A stretch of DNA of 64,000 nucleotides from Burkholderiaceae bacterium (GTDB lineage: Bacteria; Pseudomonadota; Gammaproteobacteria; Burkholderiales; Burkholderiaceae_C): contig JAIEMS010000015.1 of NCBI GenBank assembly GCA_019751915.1, positions 1 to 64,000 of the forward strand, in the 5' to 3' direction. Of the stretch, positions 28,349-37,767 are shown piece after piece. How positions within the stretch are numbered: position 1 is the stretch's first letter; every line of letters begins with the position of its first letter. The position numbers and the translations under genes are program-made. The notes beneath the pieces are model-generated. The model worked only from the letters and a program-made list of their open reading frames with translations. It did no database searches and was not told where the DNA came from.

Positions 28349-29649
28349 TGATGGGCATCGTGCTGCGCGATACGCAGCAGGTGCTCGACCTCTTGCGGAT
28401 GCTGCTTGCAGTTGTGCTGGTGCCAGTAGCGAATCAACCACATCGAGCCTGCCACCACCACACCAAACACCGAGATCGCCCCAAAAGCCGACAAACCCAG
28501 CTTAGTGGACAAGGCATACAGTGCCCCCAACCCCAAAATGCAGGCTTGCTCGTTGAAGTTTTGCACCGCAATCGAGCGGCCCGCACCCATCAGGTTGTGG
28601 CCCCGGTGCTGCAACAGCGCATTCATTGGCACCACCAAAAAGCCGCCCAACGCCCCTAGCACAATCAAAAACGGCACGGCCAACCAGACATTGCCGATGA
28701 AGTTCATCAAAATCACCAACAAGCCCATGGCAATGCCCAGCGGAATCACGCGGGTAGCCCCGTCCAGACGCATCCGCACCGAAGCGACCAACGCCCCCAC
28801 TGCGGTGCCAATCGCCACCACCCCGACCAGCGCCGATGCCTGCGTGGTGCTGTAGCCCAGCGCCGCCCCAGCCCAAGCCAGCACGATGTAGCGCAAATTG
28901 CCCGACACGCCCCAAAACAAGGTGGTCGTTGCCAGCGAGATTTGGCCCAGCTTGTCGTGCCACAAGCGCCGGTTGCAGTTGCGAAAATCGGGCAGCAACG
29001 CCAGCGCATTGGCAAAAATGCTGCACTGGGGGTCTTGGCGCATCGGGCGCATTTCGACACCAGTGTGCGGAATGCGGGTGTTGAACCAAGCGGCAATCAG
29101 ATAAAACAAAATCAACGCCGAGATCGCCGATTCCGGTGGGGTGTCAATGCAGGTGTCAATCCACGGTAAATCGATCGACAACAACCACGGCGCGACCACC
29201 GGCCCCACCAACTGCCCACCGAGCAAAACGCCCAAAATGATCGAGGCGATGGTCAGGCCCTCAATCCAGCCATTGGCCTTGACCAACTGCGAGGCGGGCA
29301 ACAACTCGGTCAAGATGCCGTATTTGGCCGGCGAATACGCCGCCGCACCCAACCCGACCACGGCATAAGACACCAGCGGATGCGAGCCAAACAGCATCAT
29401 CAAGCAACCTACCACCTTGATGCCATTGCTGATAAACATCACCCGGCCCTTGGGCTGTGCATCGGCAAAAGCCCCGACAAAAGGGGCTAGAACGACATAA
29501 AACAGCGCAAACATGGGCACCAAAGCAGCGCGCTGCCACTCAGGTGCTCCCCCCGTGCGAAGCAGTTCAACCGCCGCGACAAAGAGTGCATTGTCGGCCA
29601 GCGAGCTAAAAAACTGCGCCGACATAATGGTGTAGAAACCACGCTTCAT
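28345..29649 (-). CDS. lplT: Lysophospholipid transporter LplT-like MFS protein
   Basis: MFS protein of 434 residues matching LplT, which flips lysophospholipids across the inner membrane for re-acylation. The family start (GFYTIMSAQFFSSLADNAL) is followed by loop motif FADAQPKGRVMFISNGIKVV. The conserved PAKYGILTELLPASQLVKAN is distinctive for LplT and LplT-Aas fusions. A central hydrophilic segment (HTGVEMRPMRQDPQ) is followed by six further helices. In enterobacteria the gene is paired with the acyltransferase aas; no such gene or domain is present here. The ATG is close to the divergent alr promoter region. Confidence 0.9.
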   Translation of the reverse strand: MKRGFYTIMSAQFFSSLADNALFVAAVELLRTGGAPEWQRAALVPMFALFYVVLAPFVGAFADAQPKGRVMFISNGIKVVGCLMMLFGSHPLVSYAVVGLGAAAYSPAKYGILTELLPASQLVKANGWIEGLTIASIILGVLLGGQLVGPVVAPWLLSIDLPWIDTCIDTPPESAISALILFYLIAAWFNTRIPHTGVEMRPMRQDPQCSIFANALALLPDFRNCNRRLWHDKLGQISLATTTLFWGVSGNLRYIVLAWAGAALGYSTTQASALVGVVAIGTAVGALVASVRMRLDGATRVIPLGIAMGLLVILMNFIGNVWLAVPFLIVLGALGGFLVVPMNALLQHRGHNLMGAGRSIAVQNFNEQACILGLGALYALSTKLGLSAFGAISVFGVVVAGSMWLIRYWHQHNCKQHPQEVEHLLRIAQHDAHH

Positions 29650-29829
29650 CTAAAACTAACTCTGGTTTGAAACATCCCCATTGCGGGAGATGGCATTCAC
29701 GTGGGAGAGGGTGGGCAAATGGCTGGCGGGGGGTCAAAGGCTAAGGATGGCCGGTTATATCACGCGCCTGCTCGGGTGCAAGTGCCAAAATCCAGCCCCC
29801 ACCCCCGCATCTTCCCTGAGTACCAAGCC

Positions 29830-30936
29830 ATGCCGCGCCCGATCCACGTTCGTATCCACACCCCTGCCCTGCAACACAATTTGGCACGCGTGCGCCGCGC
29901 CGGGGCCGATGCCAAAGTCTGGGCAGTCGTCAAGGCCAACGCCTACGGCCACGGCATTGAACACGTGTTTGAGGGGCTGCGCGGCGCTGACGGCTTTGCT
30001 TTGCTCGATTTAACCGAGGCCGAGCGCGTGCGCCGGCTCGGTTGGCGCGGCCCGATTTTGCTGTTGGAAGGCGTGTTCGAGGCCCGCGATTTGGAGCTGT
30101 GTTCGCGCTTAGGTTTGTGGCACACCATCCATTGCGATGAACAAATCGACATGCTGGCCGCACACAAAACGCAAATGCCGCACCGGGTCTTTTTAAAAAT
30201 GAACTCCGGCATGAACCGGCTCGGTTTTGCACCCCAGCGTTTTCGCAGCGCTTGGGCGCGGCTGAATGCGCTGCCGCAGGTAGAAGAAATCTCTTTCGTC
30301 ACCCACTTCAGCGATGCCGACGGCCCGCGCGGCATTGCCCACCAAGTGGCGGCTTTTCAGGCTGCCACGCAAGACTTGCCCGGCGAGCGCAGTCTGGGCA
30401 ACAGCGCTGGCGTGTTGCGCCACGGCAAAGACGCACTGGTGCGCGCTGACTGGGTACGCCCGGGCATCGCACTGTACGGCAGTGCGCCCGACTACCCCGA
30501 ACACTCCCTGCGCGACTGGCAATTGCAACCCACCATGACCCTTGCCACGCGGTTGATTGGCATCCAGCAATTGCAAGCGGGCGATACCGTCGGTTATGGC
30601 TCACGCTTTACCGCCGATGGCCCGATGCTGCTGGGCGTTGCGGCCTGTGGTTACGCCGATGGCTACCCCCGCCATGCAGGCACGGGCACACCGGTGCTGG
30701 TGGCGGGGATTGCCACACGCATTGTCGGGCGCGTCAGCATGGACATGGTCACGGTCGATTTGACTGCGCTGCAAGCCGATGGGGTGGAAGTCGGTTTTGG
30801 TACCGAGGTGGTGCTCTGGGGCCGCGCCAGCAATGGCACGGTGCTGGCGATTGATGAGGTGGCAGAGGCCAGCGGCACCGTGGGCTACGAGCTGATGTGC
30901 GCCGTCGCACCGCGCGTGCCGGTGGTGGTCAGTTAG
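29830..30936 (+). CDS. alr: Alanine racemase
   Basis: PLP-dependent alanine racemase (368 residues) that makes D-alanine for peptidoglycan. The PLP lysine lies in [14 protein letters not shown]. The second catalytic base Tyr is in the region of the motif [16 protein letters not shown], and [20 protein letters not shown] and [13 protein letters not shown] are standard. ATG 29830 ([18 protein letters not shown]) begins at the family start; the ORF-track extension from 29701 encodes nothing recognisable. It is divergent from lplT and convergent with the J-domain gene. Whether it is the biosynthetic or a catabolic isozyme cannot be told. Confidence 0.95.
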   Translation: MPRPIHVRIHTPALQHNLARVRRAGADAKVWAVVKANAYGHGIEHVFEGLRGADGFALLDLTEAERVRRLGWRGPILLLEGVFEARDLELCSRLGLWHTIHCDEQIDMLAAHKTQMPHRVFLKMNSGMNRLGFAPQRFRSAWARLNALPQVEEISFVTHFSDADGPRGIAHQVAAFQAATQDLPGERSLGNSAGVLRHGKDALVRADWVRPGIALYGSAPDYPEHSLRDWQLQPTMTLATRLIGIQQLQAGDTVGYGSRFTADGPMLLGVAACGYADGYPRHAGTGTPVLVAGIATRIVGRVSMDMVTVDLTALQADGVEVGFGTEVVLWGRASNGTVLAIDEVAEASGTVGYELMCAVAPRVPVVVS

Positions 30937-30973
30937 GGCGCGGCAACGTCCAGCCCCTTGCCAGCGCAAGCGC

Positions 30974-32104
30974 TCACAAAAACCGGCGCTGCACTTTGAG
31001 CCAAGCTTTAAATTGGCTGTCGTTGCCCACAGACTGCAAATCCATTTTCAGGCTATGCACTATGCCTTGGAGGTCAGCGGCCTCAGCCGTCAGTTCGCCG
31101 CGCAGACGCGCTGCACTGATTTTGCAGCCCAAATCCAGTCCAAACTCATCGCACACGGCGTATTCGCGCAGGCTCAATTCCTCGCTCAATTCGGCTGCTT
31201 GCTCTTTCAGCAGAATACTCAGGCTGGCAATTTTTTCTTCGGCCATTTGCGCCACCGAAGCCACATCGGTCAGCTCGGTGCGAAGCTGTATTTGCAACAG
31301 CGTCACCAAATCGCGCTTTTGGTAGGCCGCGTTGGCTTGGCTCATTAAGTCGGTTTTGCGCGCCTGTTCGGTCGGATCGGTTTCACGGTCAGGGTGCAAA
31401 GCGCTGGCCAACTGGCGAAACACTTTGCGCAGCGTGGTGTTGGCATCGTCTTGTTCTTCTTGGGCCTTGCGCTGGCGCGCCGTGGGTTTGCGGGCAGCGC
31501 GGGCTTGGGTGTGCTCGGCTTTTTCCGCTTCGGCAGCTTCGATGGCCTCGCGCATGCGTTGTTGGCCCAAGCGGATGACTTCTTCCACCGATTTCAGGGA
31601 TTCTTCGCCTTGCGTGTGCAGCGGACTGCCCAACATGTCTTCCATCGCAACGCGCATTTGCTGGGCAGCTTGCTGCTCTTTTTCTTCGAGGGTGTCTTGG
31701 CTGTACACGTCGTGCAGCGCGGCCATTTCTGCATCGCCTTGGGCCGCCAGTATTTCTGTGAGGATGCACAAAATTTCGGCTGCTGTGGCCCGCTCGGTTT
31801 TCGTCAGGGGCTTGCCTTGCACCATTTTGGCTTGCAAGCGTTGGTCGAGCGCTTGTGCCACTTGGCGGGCGGCTTGGTTTTTTTGCTCTTGCAGCGGGGT
31901 GATTTTTTGGTGGTACGCGATGCGGTGGGCATCGGCTAGCGTGTTCAGATCGGTTAGTTGGGTTTTGAGCTTATCGACGCGGGCCAACAATTTTTCAAAC
32001 CGCTGCTGCGCTGGGGTCAGTTGGTGGCCGGGAATACGGCTCAAACTCAGGGCGTGCAACGGAGCTGAGACCGATGAAGGCATGGGGGATTTTTTTGCGG
32101 TCAT
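30974..32104 (-). CDS. Coiled-coil protein with an internal J-domain
   Basis: Protein of 376 residues with a DnaJ-like J-domain at about residues 218-275: LRKVFRQLASALHPDRE carries the HPD motif at 237-239, and AYQKRDLVTLLQIQL forms the last helix. J-domains stimulate Hsp70 ATPases. The first 210 residues are predicted helical or coiled-coil, rich in Gln, Glu, Ala and Lys (EEKEQQAAQQMRVAMEDML). The C-terminal 100 residues are also helical, with no zinc finger or G/F linker, so this is a class III co-chaperone rather than a true DnaJ. Its start overlaps the stop of the thioesterase gene (ATGA), giving coupled translation. I do not recognise a named family; the client is unknown. Confidence 0.8.
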   Translation of the reverse strand: MTAKKSPMPSSVSAPLHALSLSRIPGHQLTPAQQRFEKLLARVDKLKTQLTDLNTLADAHRIAYHQKITPLQEQKNQAARQVAQALDQRLQAKMVQGKPLTKTERATAAEILCILTEILAAQGDAEMAALHDVYSQDTLEEKEQQAAQQMRVAMEDMLGSPLHTQGEESLKSVEEVIRLGQQRMREAIEAAEAEKAEHTQARAARKPTARQRKAQEEQDDANTTLRKVFRQLASALHPDRETDPTEQARKTDLMSQANAAYQKRDLVTLLQIQLRTELTDVASVAQMAEEKIASLSILLKEQAAELSEELSLREYAVCDEFGLDLGCKISAARLRGELTAEAADLQGIVHSLKMDLQSVGNDSQFKAWLKVQRRFL

Positions 32105-32532
32105 GGGTTCAAACGTGGTGCCAAAACTGCCATCGTCAGGCGCGAGGCGCAGGTCAGCTCGCCGGCATCGTTGGTCAGGTCAATTTGCCACACCTGCGTC
32201 GTGCGACCGATGTGAACAGGCCGTGCCGTGCCCGTCACCCAGCCACTGGTGGCAGCACGAATGTGGTTGGCGTTGATGTCCAGACCCACGGCGTGGTATC
32301 CCTCGGGGCTGGCATAGTAGGCCCCCATGGAGCCGAGTGTCTCGGCCAGCACCACGCTGACACCGCCGTGCAACAGGCCAAAAGGCTGCTTGGTGCGCTC
32401 ATCCACTGGCACCCGACCCCGCAAGAAGTCGTCGCCAATTTCGGTAATTTCAATGCCCAAGTGCGCTACAGCAGTGCGGGCATGGGCTTGGCTGAACAAG
32501 GACAGGGAGAGGGGCTTTTTCCAGATCGACAT
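32101..32532 (-). CDS. Hotdog-fold thioesterase (PaaI/MenI-like)
   Basis: Acyl-CoA thioesterase of 143 residues with the hotdog fold. The signature QPFGLLHGGVSVVLAETLGS includes the HGG motif and catalytic Glu, followed by AVGLDINANHIRAATSGWVT and VWQIDLTNDAGELTCASRLT. The closest well-known relatives are MenI/YdiI and the entH-type enzymes. I chose ATG 32532 (MSIWKKPLSLSLFSQAHART) because the ORF-track extension to 32628 overlaps the upstream CoA-transferase gene. The stop overlaps the J-domain gene. Substrate could be an aromatic or fatty acyl-CoA; menaquinone synthesis is not implied by the neighbours. Confidence 0.87.
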   Translation of the reverse strand: MSIWKKPLSLSLFSQAHARTAVAHLGIEITEIGDDFLRGRVPVDERTKQPFGLLHGGVSVVLAETLGSMGAYYASPEGYHAVGLDINANHIRAATSGWVTGTARPVHIGRTTQVWQIDLTNDAGELTCASRLTMAVLAPRLNP

Positions 32533-32599
32533 GGCGTTGGGTGGCGTGTGGCAGGCACAAAACGGCATTATCGGCCGGGTTACAGCCCGCTCGGCCACC

Positions 32600-34117
32600 T
32601 CAGCCGTGCATGCTGCCGGTCTCGACAAAGCGCTGGTGCCACGACAGCGCTTCGTTGAGCAGGTGCGGCGTGTGCTTACCGCCCGCGCTGTTTTTGGCGC
32701 GCGCCAGATAGTCGCGCAGGGCCGGGCGAAAGTCCGGGTGGGCGCATTTTTCGATCACCAGTTCGGCGCGCTGGCTGGGCGAAAGGCCGCGCAAATCGGC
32801 CAAGCCCTGTTCGGTAACGATGATTTGCACGTCGTGCTCGGTGTGGTCAACGTGCGAGGCCATCGGCACGATGCACGAAATTGCCCCGCCTTTGGCAACC
32901 GAAGGTGTCATGAAAAACGACAAATAGCCATTGCGGGCAAAGTCGCCCGAGCCACCAATGCCGTTCATGATGCTGGTGCCCATGATGTGCGTTGAATTGA
33001 CGTTGCCGTAAATATCGGCCTCGATCATGGCGTTCATGGCAATGACCCCCAAGCGGCGCACCAGCTCGGGGTGGTTGCTGATTTCTTGCGGACGCAGCAC
33101 GATGCGCTGGCGGTAAAAGTCGATGTTGCGCGTGAAGTCTTCCAGCGCCGCCGGACTGAGCGACAGCGCCGTGGCCGAGGCACTGGCGAGTTTGCCGCTG
33201 CGCAGCATATCGAGCATGCCGTCTTGCAGCACTTCGGTGTAGGCGGTGAGGTTTTCAAACGGCCCTTTGTTCAAGCCCGCCAGCACTGCGTTGGCAATGT
33301 TGCCCACGCCCGATTGCAGCGGCAGCAAGTCTGCGGGCAAGCGGCCCAGTTTGACCTCTTGCAGCATGAAGTCGATGATGTGACCGGCAATTTGCTCAGA
33401 CACCGCGTCGGGAGCAGCAAAGGTCGAATTGCGGTCGGTCTGGCTGGTGTGCACCACGGCAATCACCTTGCTCAGGTCGCAGCGCAGGTAAGGCTCGCCA
33501 ATGCGCTCGTTGGGCGCGGTCATTGGAATGGGCTTGCGGTGCGGCGGACGGTCGGTGCCGTAGTAGATGTCGTGCATCCCTTCCAAGCCGGGGTTTTGCA
33601 GGTCATTGACTTCGAGGATGATTTTGTCGGCCTGATCGAGCCACGTTTTGTTGTTACCCACCGACGACGATGGAATCAACCGCCCATCGGGCAAGATGCC
33701 CGCGACCTCCACCACGGCCACATCCAAATGGCCCAAAAAGCCAAACCAAACAAACTGCGCCATGTGCGACAAGTGAATGTCCATGTACTGCATTTGCCCG
33801 GCGTTGATGCGCTGGCGACACGCTGGGTCAGACTGGTAGGGCATGCGCATCTCGATCCCGCCCACCTTGGCCAGCGCGCCATCGAGTTCAGGGGCGGTCG
33901 ATGCCCCCGTCCACAAACCAATCTTGAAGGGTTTTCCTTGGGCATGCGCGCTCTCGATGCGCCGCGCCAGCGCCATCGGCACCGCCTTGGGGTAGCCCGC
34001 GCCGGTAAAGCCGCTCATGCCGACATTGGCACCGGCAGGAATAAGCGCGGCGGCCTCATCGGCTGACATCACGCGCTGAAGAAAGTCTGGGTGGCGTACC
34101 CGTTCGGCCAAGGACAT
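32600..34117 (-). CDS. Acetyl-CoA hydrolase/transferase (succinyl-CoA:acetate CoA-transferase type)
   Basis: CoA-transferase of 505 residues from the acetyl-CoA hydrolase family, which moves CoA between succinate, acetate or propionate. Key regions are GANVGMSGFTGAGYPKAVPM, the catalytic-Glu segment ENLTAYTEVLQDGMLDMLR, GNVNSTHIMGTSIMNGIGG and the C-terminal ISCIVPMASHVDHTEHDVQI. Length and motifs agree with AarC-like enzymes. The ATG at 34117 has GGAG about 7 nt upstream. The thioesterase and J-domain genes follow on the same strand, 67 nt downstream. Together with the aldehyde dehydrogenase it could serve acetate metabolism, but there is no genetic link between them. Confidence 0.93.
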   Translation of the reverse strand: MSLAERVRHPDFLQRVMSADEAAALIPAGANVGMSGFTGAGYPKAVPMALARRIESAHAQGKPFKIGLWTGASTAPELDGALAKVGGIEMRMPYQSDPACRQRINAGQMQYMDIHLSHMAQFVWFGFLGHLDVAVVEVAGILPDGRLIPSSSVGNNKTWLDQADKIILEVNDLQNPGLEGMHDIYYGTDRPPHRKPIPMTAPNERIGEPYLRCDLSKVIAVVHTSQTDRNSTFAAPDAVSEQIAGHIIDFMLQEVKLGRLPADLLPLQSGVGNIANAVLAGLNKGPFENLTAYTEVLQDGMLDMLRSGKLASASATALSLSPAALEDFTRNIDFYRQRIVLRPQEISNHPELVRRLGVIAMNAMIEADIYGNVNSTHIMGTSIMNGIGGSGDFARNGYLSFFMTPSVAKGGAISCIVPMASHVDHTEHDVQIIVTEQGLADLRGLSPSQRAELVIEKCAHPDFRPALRDYLARAKNSAGGKHTPHLLNEALSWHQRFVETGSMHG

Positions 34118-34213
34118 AGAAAACTCCGCAGGTTTTGCTAGGGATGAAAAACCCGGATTCTATCCACGCCACCCGGAAAAATAAGGGTTTTCCCTGACAG
34201 GGTTTCTACTAAT

Positions 34214-34242
34214 AAAAAGGAGGCGGTACCACCGCCCCCTTT
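34214..34242 (-). terminator. Rho-independent terminator after fahA
   Basis: On the minus strand the stem GGGGGCGGT / ACCGCCTCC is followed by TTTTTATT. It lies about 85 nt downstream of the fumarylacetoacetase stop and upstream of the CoA-transferase gene. Confidence 0.85.
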
Positions 34243-34300
34243 AACGCTATCAATACAATAGCTAACAACACTTACTACACAAGGGCTAGAAGCCTAAAAA
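34243..34300 (+). repeat. Dispersed intergenic repeat, copy 5
   Basis: GCTATCAATACAATAGCTAA followed by CACAAGGGCTAGAAGCC. A good match to the family, between the fahA stop and its terminator. Confidence 0.7.
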
Positions 34301-34327
34301 ACCTCAAAACCTCCGTGCGCAAGCCGT

Positions 34328-35677
34328 TCAGGCCAGTTCGCGGGCTGGCAGCACCGTGCCACGACATTCGCCAAAACCAATGCGCGCCGCGCCGGGCTTT
34401 TCGCACCAACCCCGGATGATGACGGTATCGCCATCTTCCAGAAAACCGCGTTGCTCGTCGGCTGCGCCGGGGCCGCTCAGGGTGATGGGGTTACGCCCAC
34501 CTTGGGTCAGCTCAATCAATGCGCCCGCTTCCGGCAAAGTCGGGCCAGAGATGGTGCCCGTGCCCAACAAGTCGCCCGGTTGCAGATTGCAGCCGCCCAC
34601 GGTGTGGTGGGCCACCATTTGCCCAACGCTCCAGTATTGGTGCGAAAAGCTCGTTTGTGACACGGGCACTGCATCAGCGCCAGCGGCTTGGCGCTGGGCG
34701 GTCAGGATCGACACCTCCAACTGAATGTCCAGCGCGCCTTGGGCGTTGTTGTGGGCATCGTTCAGATAAGGCAAAGGTTGGGGATCGGTGGCCGCGCGCG
34801 TCCATGCTTGGCGGTAGGGGGCCAACGCCTCCATCGAGACAATCCACGGCGAAACGGTGGTGGCAAAGTTCTTCGACAAGAACGGGCCAAGGGGTTGGTA
34901 CTCCCAGCCCTGCACATCGCGTGCAGACCAATCGTTGAGCAAACACATGCCAAAGATGTGCTTATCGACATCGGCCAACGCAATCGGCACGCCCATGGCA
35001 TTGCCCGGGCCCATGTAGATGCCCAACTCCAACTCGTAGTCCAAACGCTTGGACGGGCCAAACACCGGCGCGCTGTCACCGGCGGGCAGCGATTGCCCCA
35101 CTGGGCGCAAAAACTCTTGGCCGCTGACACCAATGGTCGAAGCCCGACCGTGGTAGCCCACCGGAATCCAGCGGAAATTGGGCAACACGGGGTCGGTGCC
35201 GTTGTCGCCGCGCAAAATTTTGCCAATGTTGGCTGCGTGGTGAACCGAGGTATAGAAGTCGGTGTAATCGCCAATCAGGGCGGGCACGTTGTACTCCACG
35301 GCCAACTGCGGAATCAAGCAACTGCGCAGAGCATCGACGCGCGGGCCTTCGGCACCCTCTTGGAGCAAGTCAAACAAGCCGTGGCGCAACGCCTTCCATG
35401 CCTGCGGGCCAAGGGCCATCAGCACATTCAGGTTGTGGTAAGCCCCGGCCATAGCGGCCTCGGCGGCCAAGCCTTCAAGGCAACCGACCACCACCACACG
35501 GGCCAAGTCAATCACTTGGTCGCCAATGGCGATACCACCGCGAAACGGCTCGTCTTCACGAAAGTGGCGAAACACCGCAATCGGCAAATTTTGAATCGGA
35601 AAATCGGCACCGGGCACATTGGCCGAAGCCAACCAGCTACGGGCTGCGGGATTGTGGGTATGGTTCAAGAGGGTCAT
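34328..35677 (-). CDS. fahA: Fumarylacetoacetase
   Basis: Last enzyme of tyrosine/homogentisate degradation, splitting fumarylacetoacetate into fumarate and acetoacetate. The 449-residue product carries DYTDFYTSVHHAANIGKILR with metal and catalytic residues, VGYHGRASTIGVSG, LDYELELGIYMGPGNAMG, and NDWSARDVQGWEYQPLGPFL with SKNFATTVSPW. I set the start at ATG 35677 (MTLLNHTHNPAARSWL), which has AAAGGA upstream. The ORF-track start at 36166 would extend 163 residues into and across the divergent minC gene and is not credible. Homogentisate dioxygenase is not adjacent. Confidence 0.95.
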   Translation of the reverse strand: MTLLNHTHNPAARSWLASANVPGADFPIQNLPIAVFRHFREDEPFRGGIAIGDQVIDLARVVVVGCLEGLAAEAAMAGAYHNLNVLMALGPQAWKALRHGLFDLLQEGAEGPRVDALRSCLIPQLAVEYNVPALIGDYTDFYTSVHHAANIGKILRGDNGTDPVLPNFRWIPVGYHGRASTIGVSGQEFLRPVGQSLPAGDSAPVFGPSKRLDYELELGIYMGPGNAMGVPIALADVDKHIFGMCLLNDWSARDVQGWEYQPLGPFLSKNFATTVSPWIVSMEALAPYRQAWTRAATDPQPLPYLNDAHNNAQGALDIQLEVSILTAQRQAAGADAVPVSQTSFSHQYWSVGQMVAHHTVGGCNLQPGDLLGTGTISGPTLPEAGALIELTQGGRNPITLSGPGAADEQRGFLEDGDTVIIRGWCEKPGAARIGFGECRGTVLPARELA

Positions 35678-35891
35678 GCAAAGTCCTTTGGTGGTGAACG
35701 GAAAAATGGGCCGCAACAAACGACCGCCGCACGAAGCACTTAAAGTCCGTGGCAGGCAGCAAAGGTCGATTGTGCAGCCGCCGCAGCCAGCTGCGCCGGA
35801 CACTTGCAGAAACACTTTGCATCGCTGGTGCGCGGTACACTTTCGGCCTTTACGCAGCGCCTTTTTTTGCACCTTTACGGGTACCCCACAC

Positions 35892-36635
35892 ATGGCGATT
35901 GACACTGCGGGCACCGCCCGCGCCAGCTTTGAACTCAAGAGCGCTTTGCTGCCGGTGGTAGCCATCGTGCTCAAGAATCCCGATGCCAAGATTTTGGCCA
36001 TCGATTTAGCTTTGCGTTTGGCAAAAGAGCCGGACTTTTTCGACAAAGACCCGGTACTGATCGACCTGTCTTTTCTGCGCAACTCCGAAAAACCGATTGA
36101 TTTTTTTGCCATCGTTGCGCTCTTGCGCCAATGCCGCACCCAGCCCGTGGCTGTGCGCGGGGGCAACCCTGCGCAAATGCGCGCCGCCTACACCGCAGGC
36201 CTGATTGCTGCCCCGGAAGCATCACCCAGCCGCCCCGAGCAGCCTGTGTACTCCAACGAGGTGGTGCGCGAGGTTGAAGTGGTGCGCGAGGTGTTCGTGC
36301 CTGCCCCCGGCACCGTGATGGTGGACAAGCCGCTGCGCTCGGGCCAACAAGTCTATGCCCGCGATGCCGACTTGCTGGTGCTAGCCATGGTCAGCTTTGG
36401 CGCAGAGGTCATTGCCGACGGCAACATCCACGTTTACGCCCCGCTGCGTGGGCGCGCTATTGCCGGAGCGCGTGGCGACACCTCGGCGCGTATTTTTAGC
36501 ACCTGCATGGAGCCACAGTTGCTGTCCATTGCCGGTATTTACCGTACCTACGAAGCAGCCATGCCTGCCGACGTACAGGGCAAACCAGCCCAAGTGCGCT
36601 TGGACGGCGAAAAGCTGTTCGTTGAACCACTGTGA
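35892..36635 (+). CDS. minC: Septum site-determining protein MinC
   Basis: Inhibitor of FtsZ ring assembly, 247 residues. The N-terminal FtsZ-interacting domain starts ASFELKSALLPVVAIVLKNP. A linker of about 40 residues (EVVREVEVVREVFVPAPGTV) is followed by the C-terminal beta-helix domain that dimerises and binds MinD: SGQQVYARDADLLVLAMVSF, DGNIHVYAPLRGRAIAGARG and ARIFSTCMEPQLLSIAGIY. ATG 35892 is used because the conserved domain starts within 12 residues of it; the ORF-track start is 273 nt earlier and overlaps fahA. It is the first gene of minCDE. Confidence 0.96.
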   Translation: MAIDTAGTARASFELKSALLPVVAIVLKNPDAKILAIDLALRLAKEPDFFDKDPVLIDLSFLRNSEKPIDFFAIVALLRQCRTQPVAVRGGNPAQMRAAYTAGLIAAPEASPSRPEQPVYSNEVVREVEVVREVFVPAPGTVMVDKPLRSGQQVYARDADLLVLAMVSFGAEVIADGNIHVYAPLRGRAIAGARGDTSARIFSTCMEPQLLSIAGIYRTYEAAMPADVQGKPAQVRLDGEKLFVEPL

Positions 36636-36679
36636 GCGACTGCTTTGGCGCGCTCACTATTTCAGAGAAATTCCAACAC

Positions 36680-37495
36680 ATGACCAAAATTGTTGTCGTG
36701 ACATCCGGCAAGGGCGGTGTCGGCAAGACCACCACCAGCGCGGCGTTTTCATCGGGCTTGGCGATGCGAGGCCACAAAACCGCCGTGATCGACTTTGATG
36801 TCGGTTTGCGTAACCTTGACCTCATCATGGGCTGCGAACGCCGCGTGGTCTATGACATTATCAACGTCATCCAAGGCGAGGCCAACCTGACCCAAGCCCT
36901 CATCAAAGACAAGCACTGCGAAAACTTGTTTATTTTGGCTGCCTCGCAAACGCGCGATAAAGACGCACTCACCCTCAACGGTGTCGGCAAGATCATGAAA
37001 GACTTGACCGAAATGGGCTTTAAATACATCGTCTGCGACTCCCCTGCGGGCATCGAGAGCGGCGCGCTGATGGCCATGCACTTTGCCGACGAAGCACTGG
37101 TCGTAACCAACCCCGAAGTCGCTTCGGTACGCGACTCAGACCGCATTTTGGGCATGCTCGGCTCCAAAACCAAGCGCTCCATTGATGGCACCGAGCCGGT
37201 CAAAGAGCACTTACTCATTGCGCGCTACAACCCTGAACGGGTCGAAGACGGTCACATGCTGTCGATTGCCGACATTCAAGACATCTTGCGCATCAAGCTG
37301 ATCGGGGTCATTCCCGAATCCGAAGCGGTGCTACAAGCGTCCAACCAAGGCCTGCCAGCCATTCACATCAAGGGAGCCGACGTTGCCGAGGCCTACCAAG
37401 ATGTGGTGGCCCGTTTTTTGGGCGAAGAGCGCGAATTGCGCTTCATCGAGGCAGAAAAACCCCACTTTTTTCAACGGCTTTTTGGCACTAAATAA
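36680..37495 (+). CDS. minD: Septum site-determining ATPase MinD
   Basis: Membrane-associated ParA-type ATPase (271 residues) that recruits MinC and oscillates with MinE. The deviant Walker A motif is [18 protein letters not shown], followed by [20 protein letters not shown] (switch and Walker A'), and the Walker B region is [19 protein letters not shown]. The C-terminal amphipathic membrane-targeting helix is [16 protein letters not shown] 36680 follows minC by 44 nt; the longer ORF-track start overlaps minC by 4 nt. Gene order and motifs are standard. Confidence 0.97.
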   Translation: MTKIVVVTSGKGGVGKTTTSAAFSSGLAMRGHKTAVIDFDVGLRNLDLIMGCERRVVYDIINVIQGEANLTQALIKDKHCENLFILAASQTRDKDALTLNGVGKIMKDLTEMGFKYIVCDSPAGIESGALMAMHFADEALVVTNPEVASVRDSDRILGMLGSKTKRSIDGTEPVKEHLLIARYNPERVEDGHMLSIADIQDILRIKLIGVIPESEAVLQASNQGLPAIHIKGADVAEAYQDVVARFLGEERELRFIEAEKPHFFQRLFGTK

Positions 37496-37503
37496 GCCAA
37501 CGT

Positions 37504-37767
37504 ATGTCTCTAATGAATCTATTCTTGGGGGAAAAAAAGACCAGCGCCTCGGTAGCGCGCGAGCGCCTGCAAATCATTTTGGCGCACGAACGCACCGGTC
37601 GCAGCGGTGACACGCCCGATTACCTACCAGCCTTGCAACGCGAGCTGCTGGTGGTGATTTCGAAATACGTAACGATTAATCCCGAGGACATCAAGATGCA
37701 CTTGGAGCGCCAAGACAACCTCGAAATCCTTGAGGTCAAGGTCGAACTGCCCGAAACCTACCGTTGA
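37504..37767 (+). CDS. minE: Cell division topological specificity factor MinE
   Basis: Protein of 87 residues that stimulates MinD ATPase and drives its pole-to-pole oscillation. It begins [20 protein letters not shown], the membrane-targeting helix and MinD-contact beta strand, followed by [12 protein letters not shown] and the dimerisation domain [20 protein letters not shown]. It lies 8 nt after minD. Its last 10 nt overlap the end of the convergent flavin reductase gene. Confidence 0.96.
   Translation: MSLMNLFLGEKKTSASVARERLQIILAHERTGRSGDTPDYLPALQRELLVVISKYVTINPEDIKMHLERQDNLEILEVKVELPETYR

Noticed and set aside
35678-36166. 163-residue N-terminal extension of fumarylacetoacetase in the ORF track
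   Set aside because: It is antisense to minC, has no family match, and the ATG at 35677 has a good ribosome-binding site and begins at the family start.
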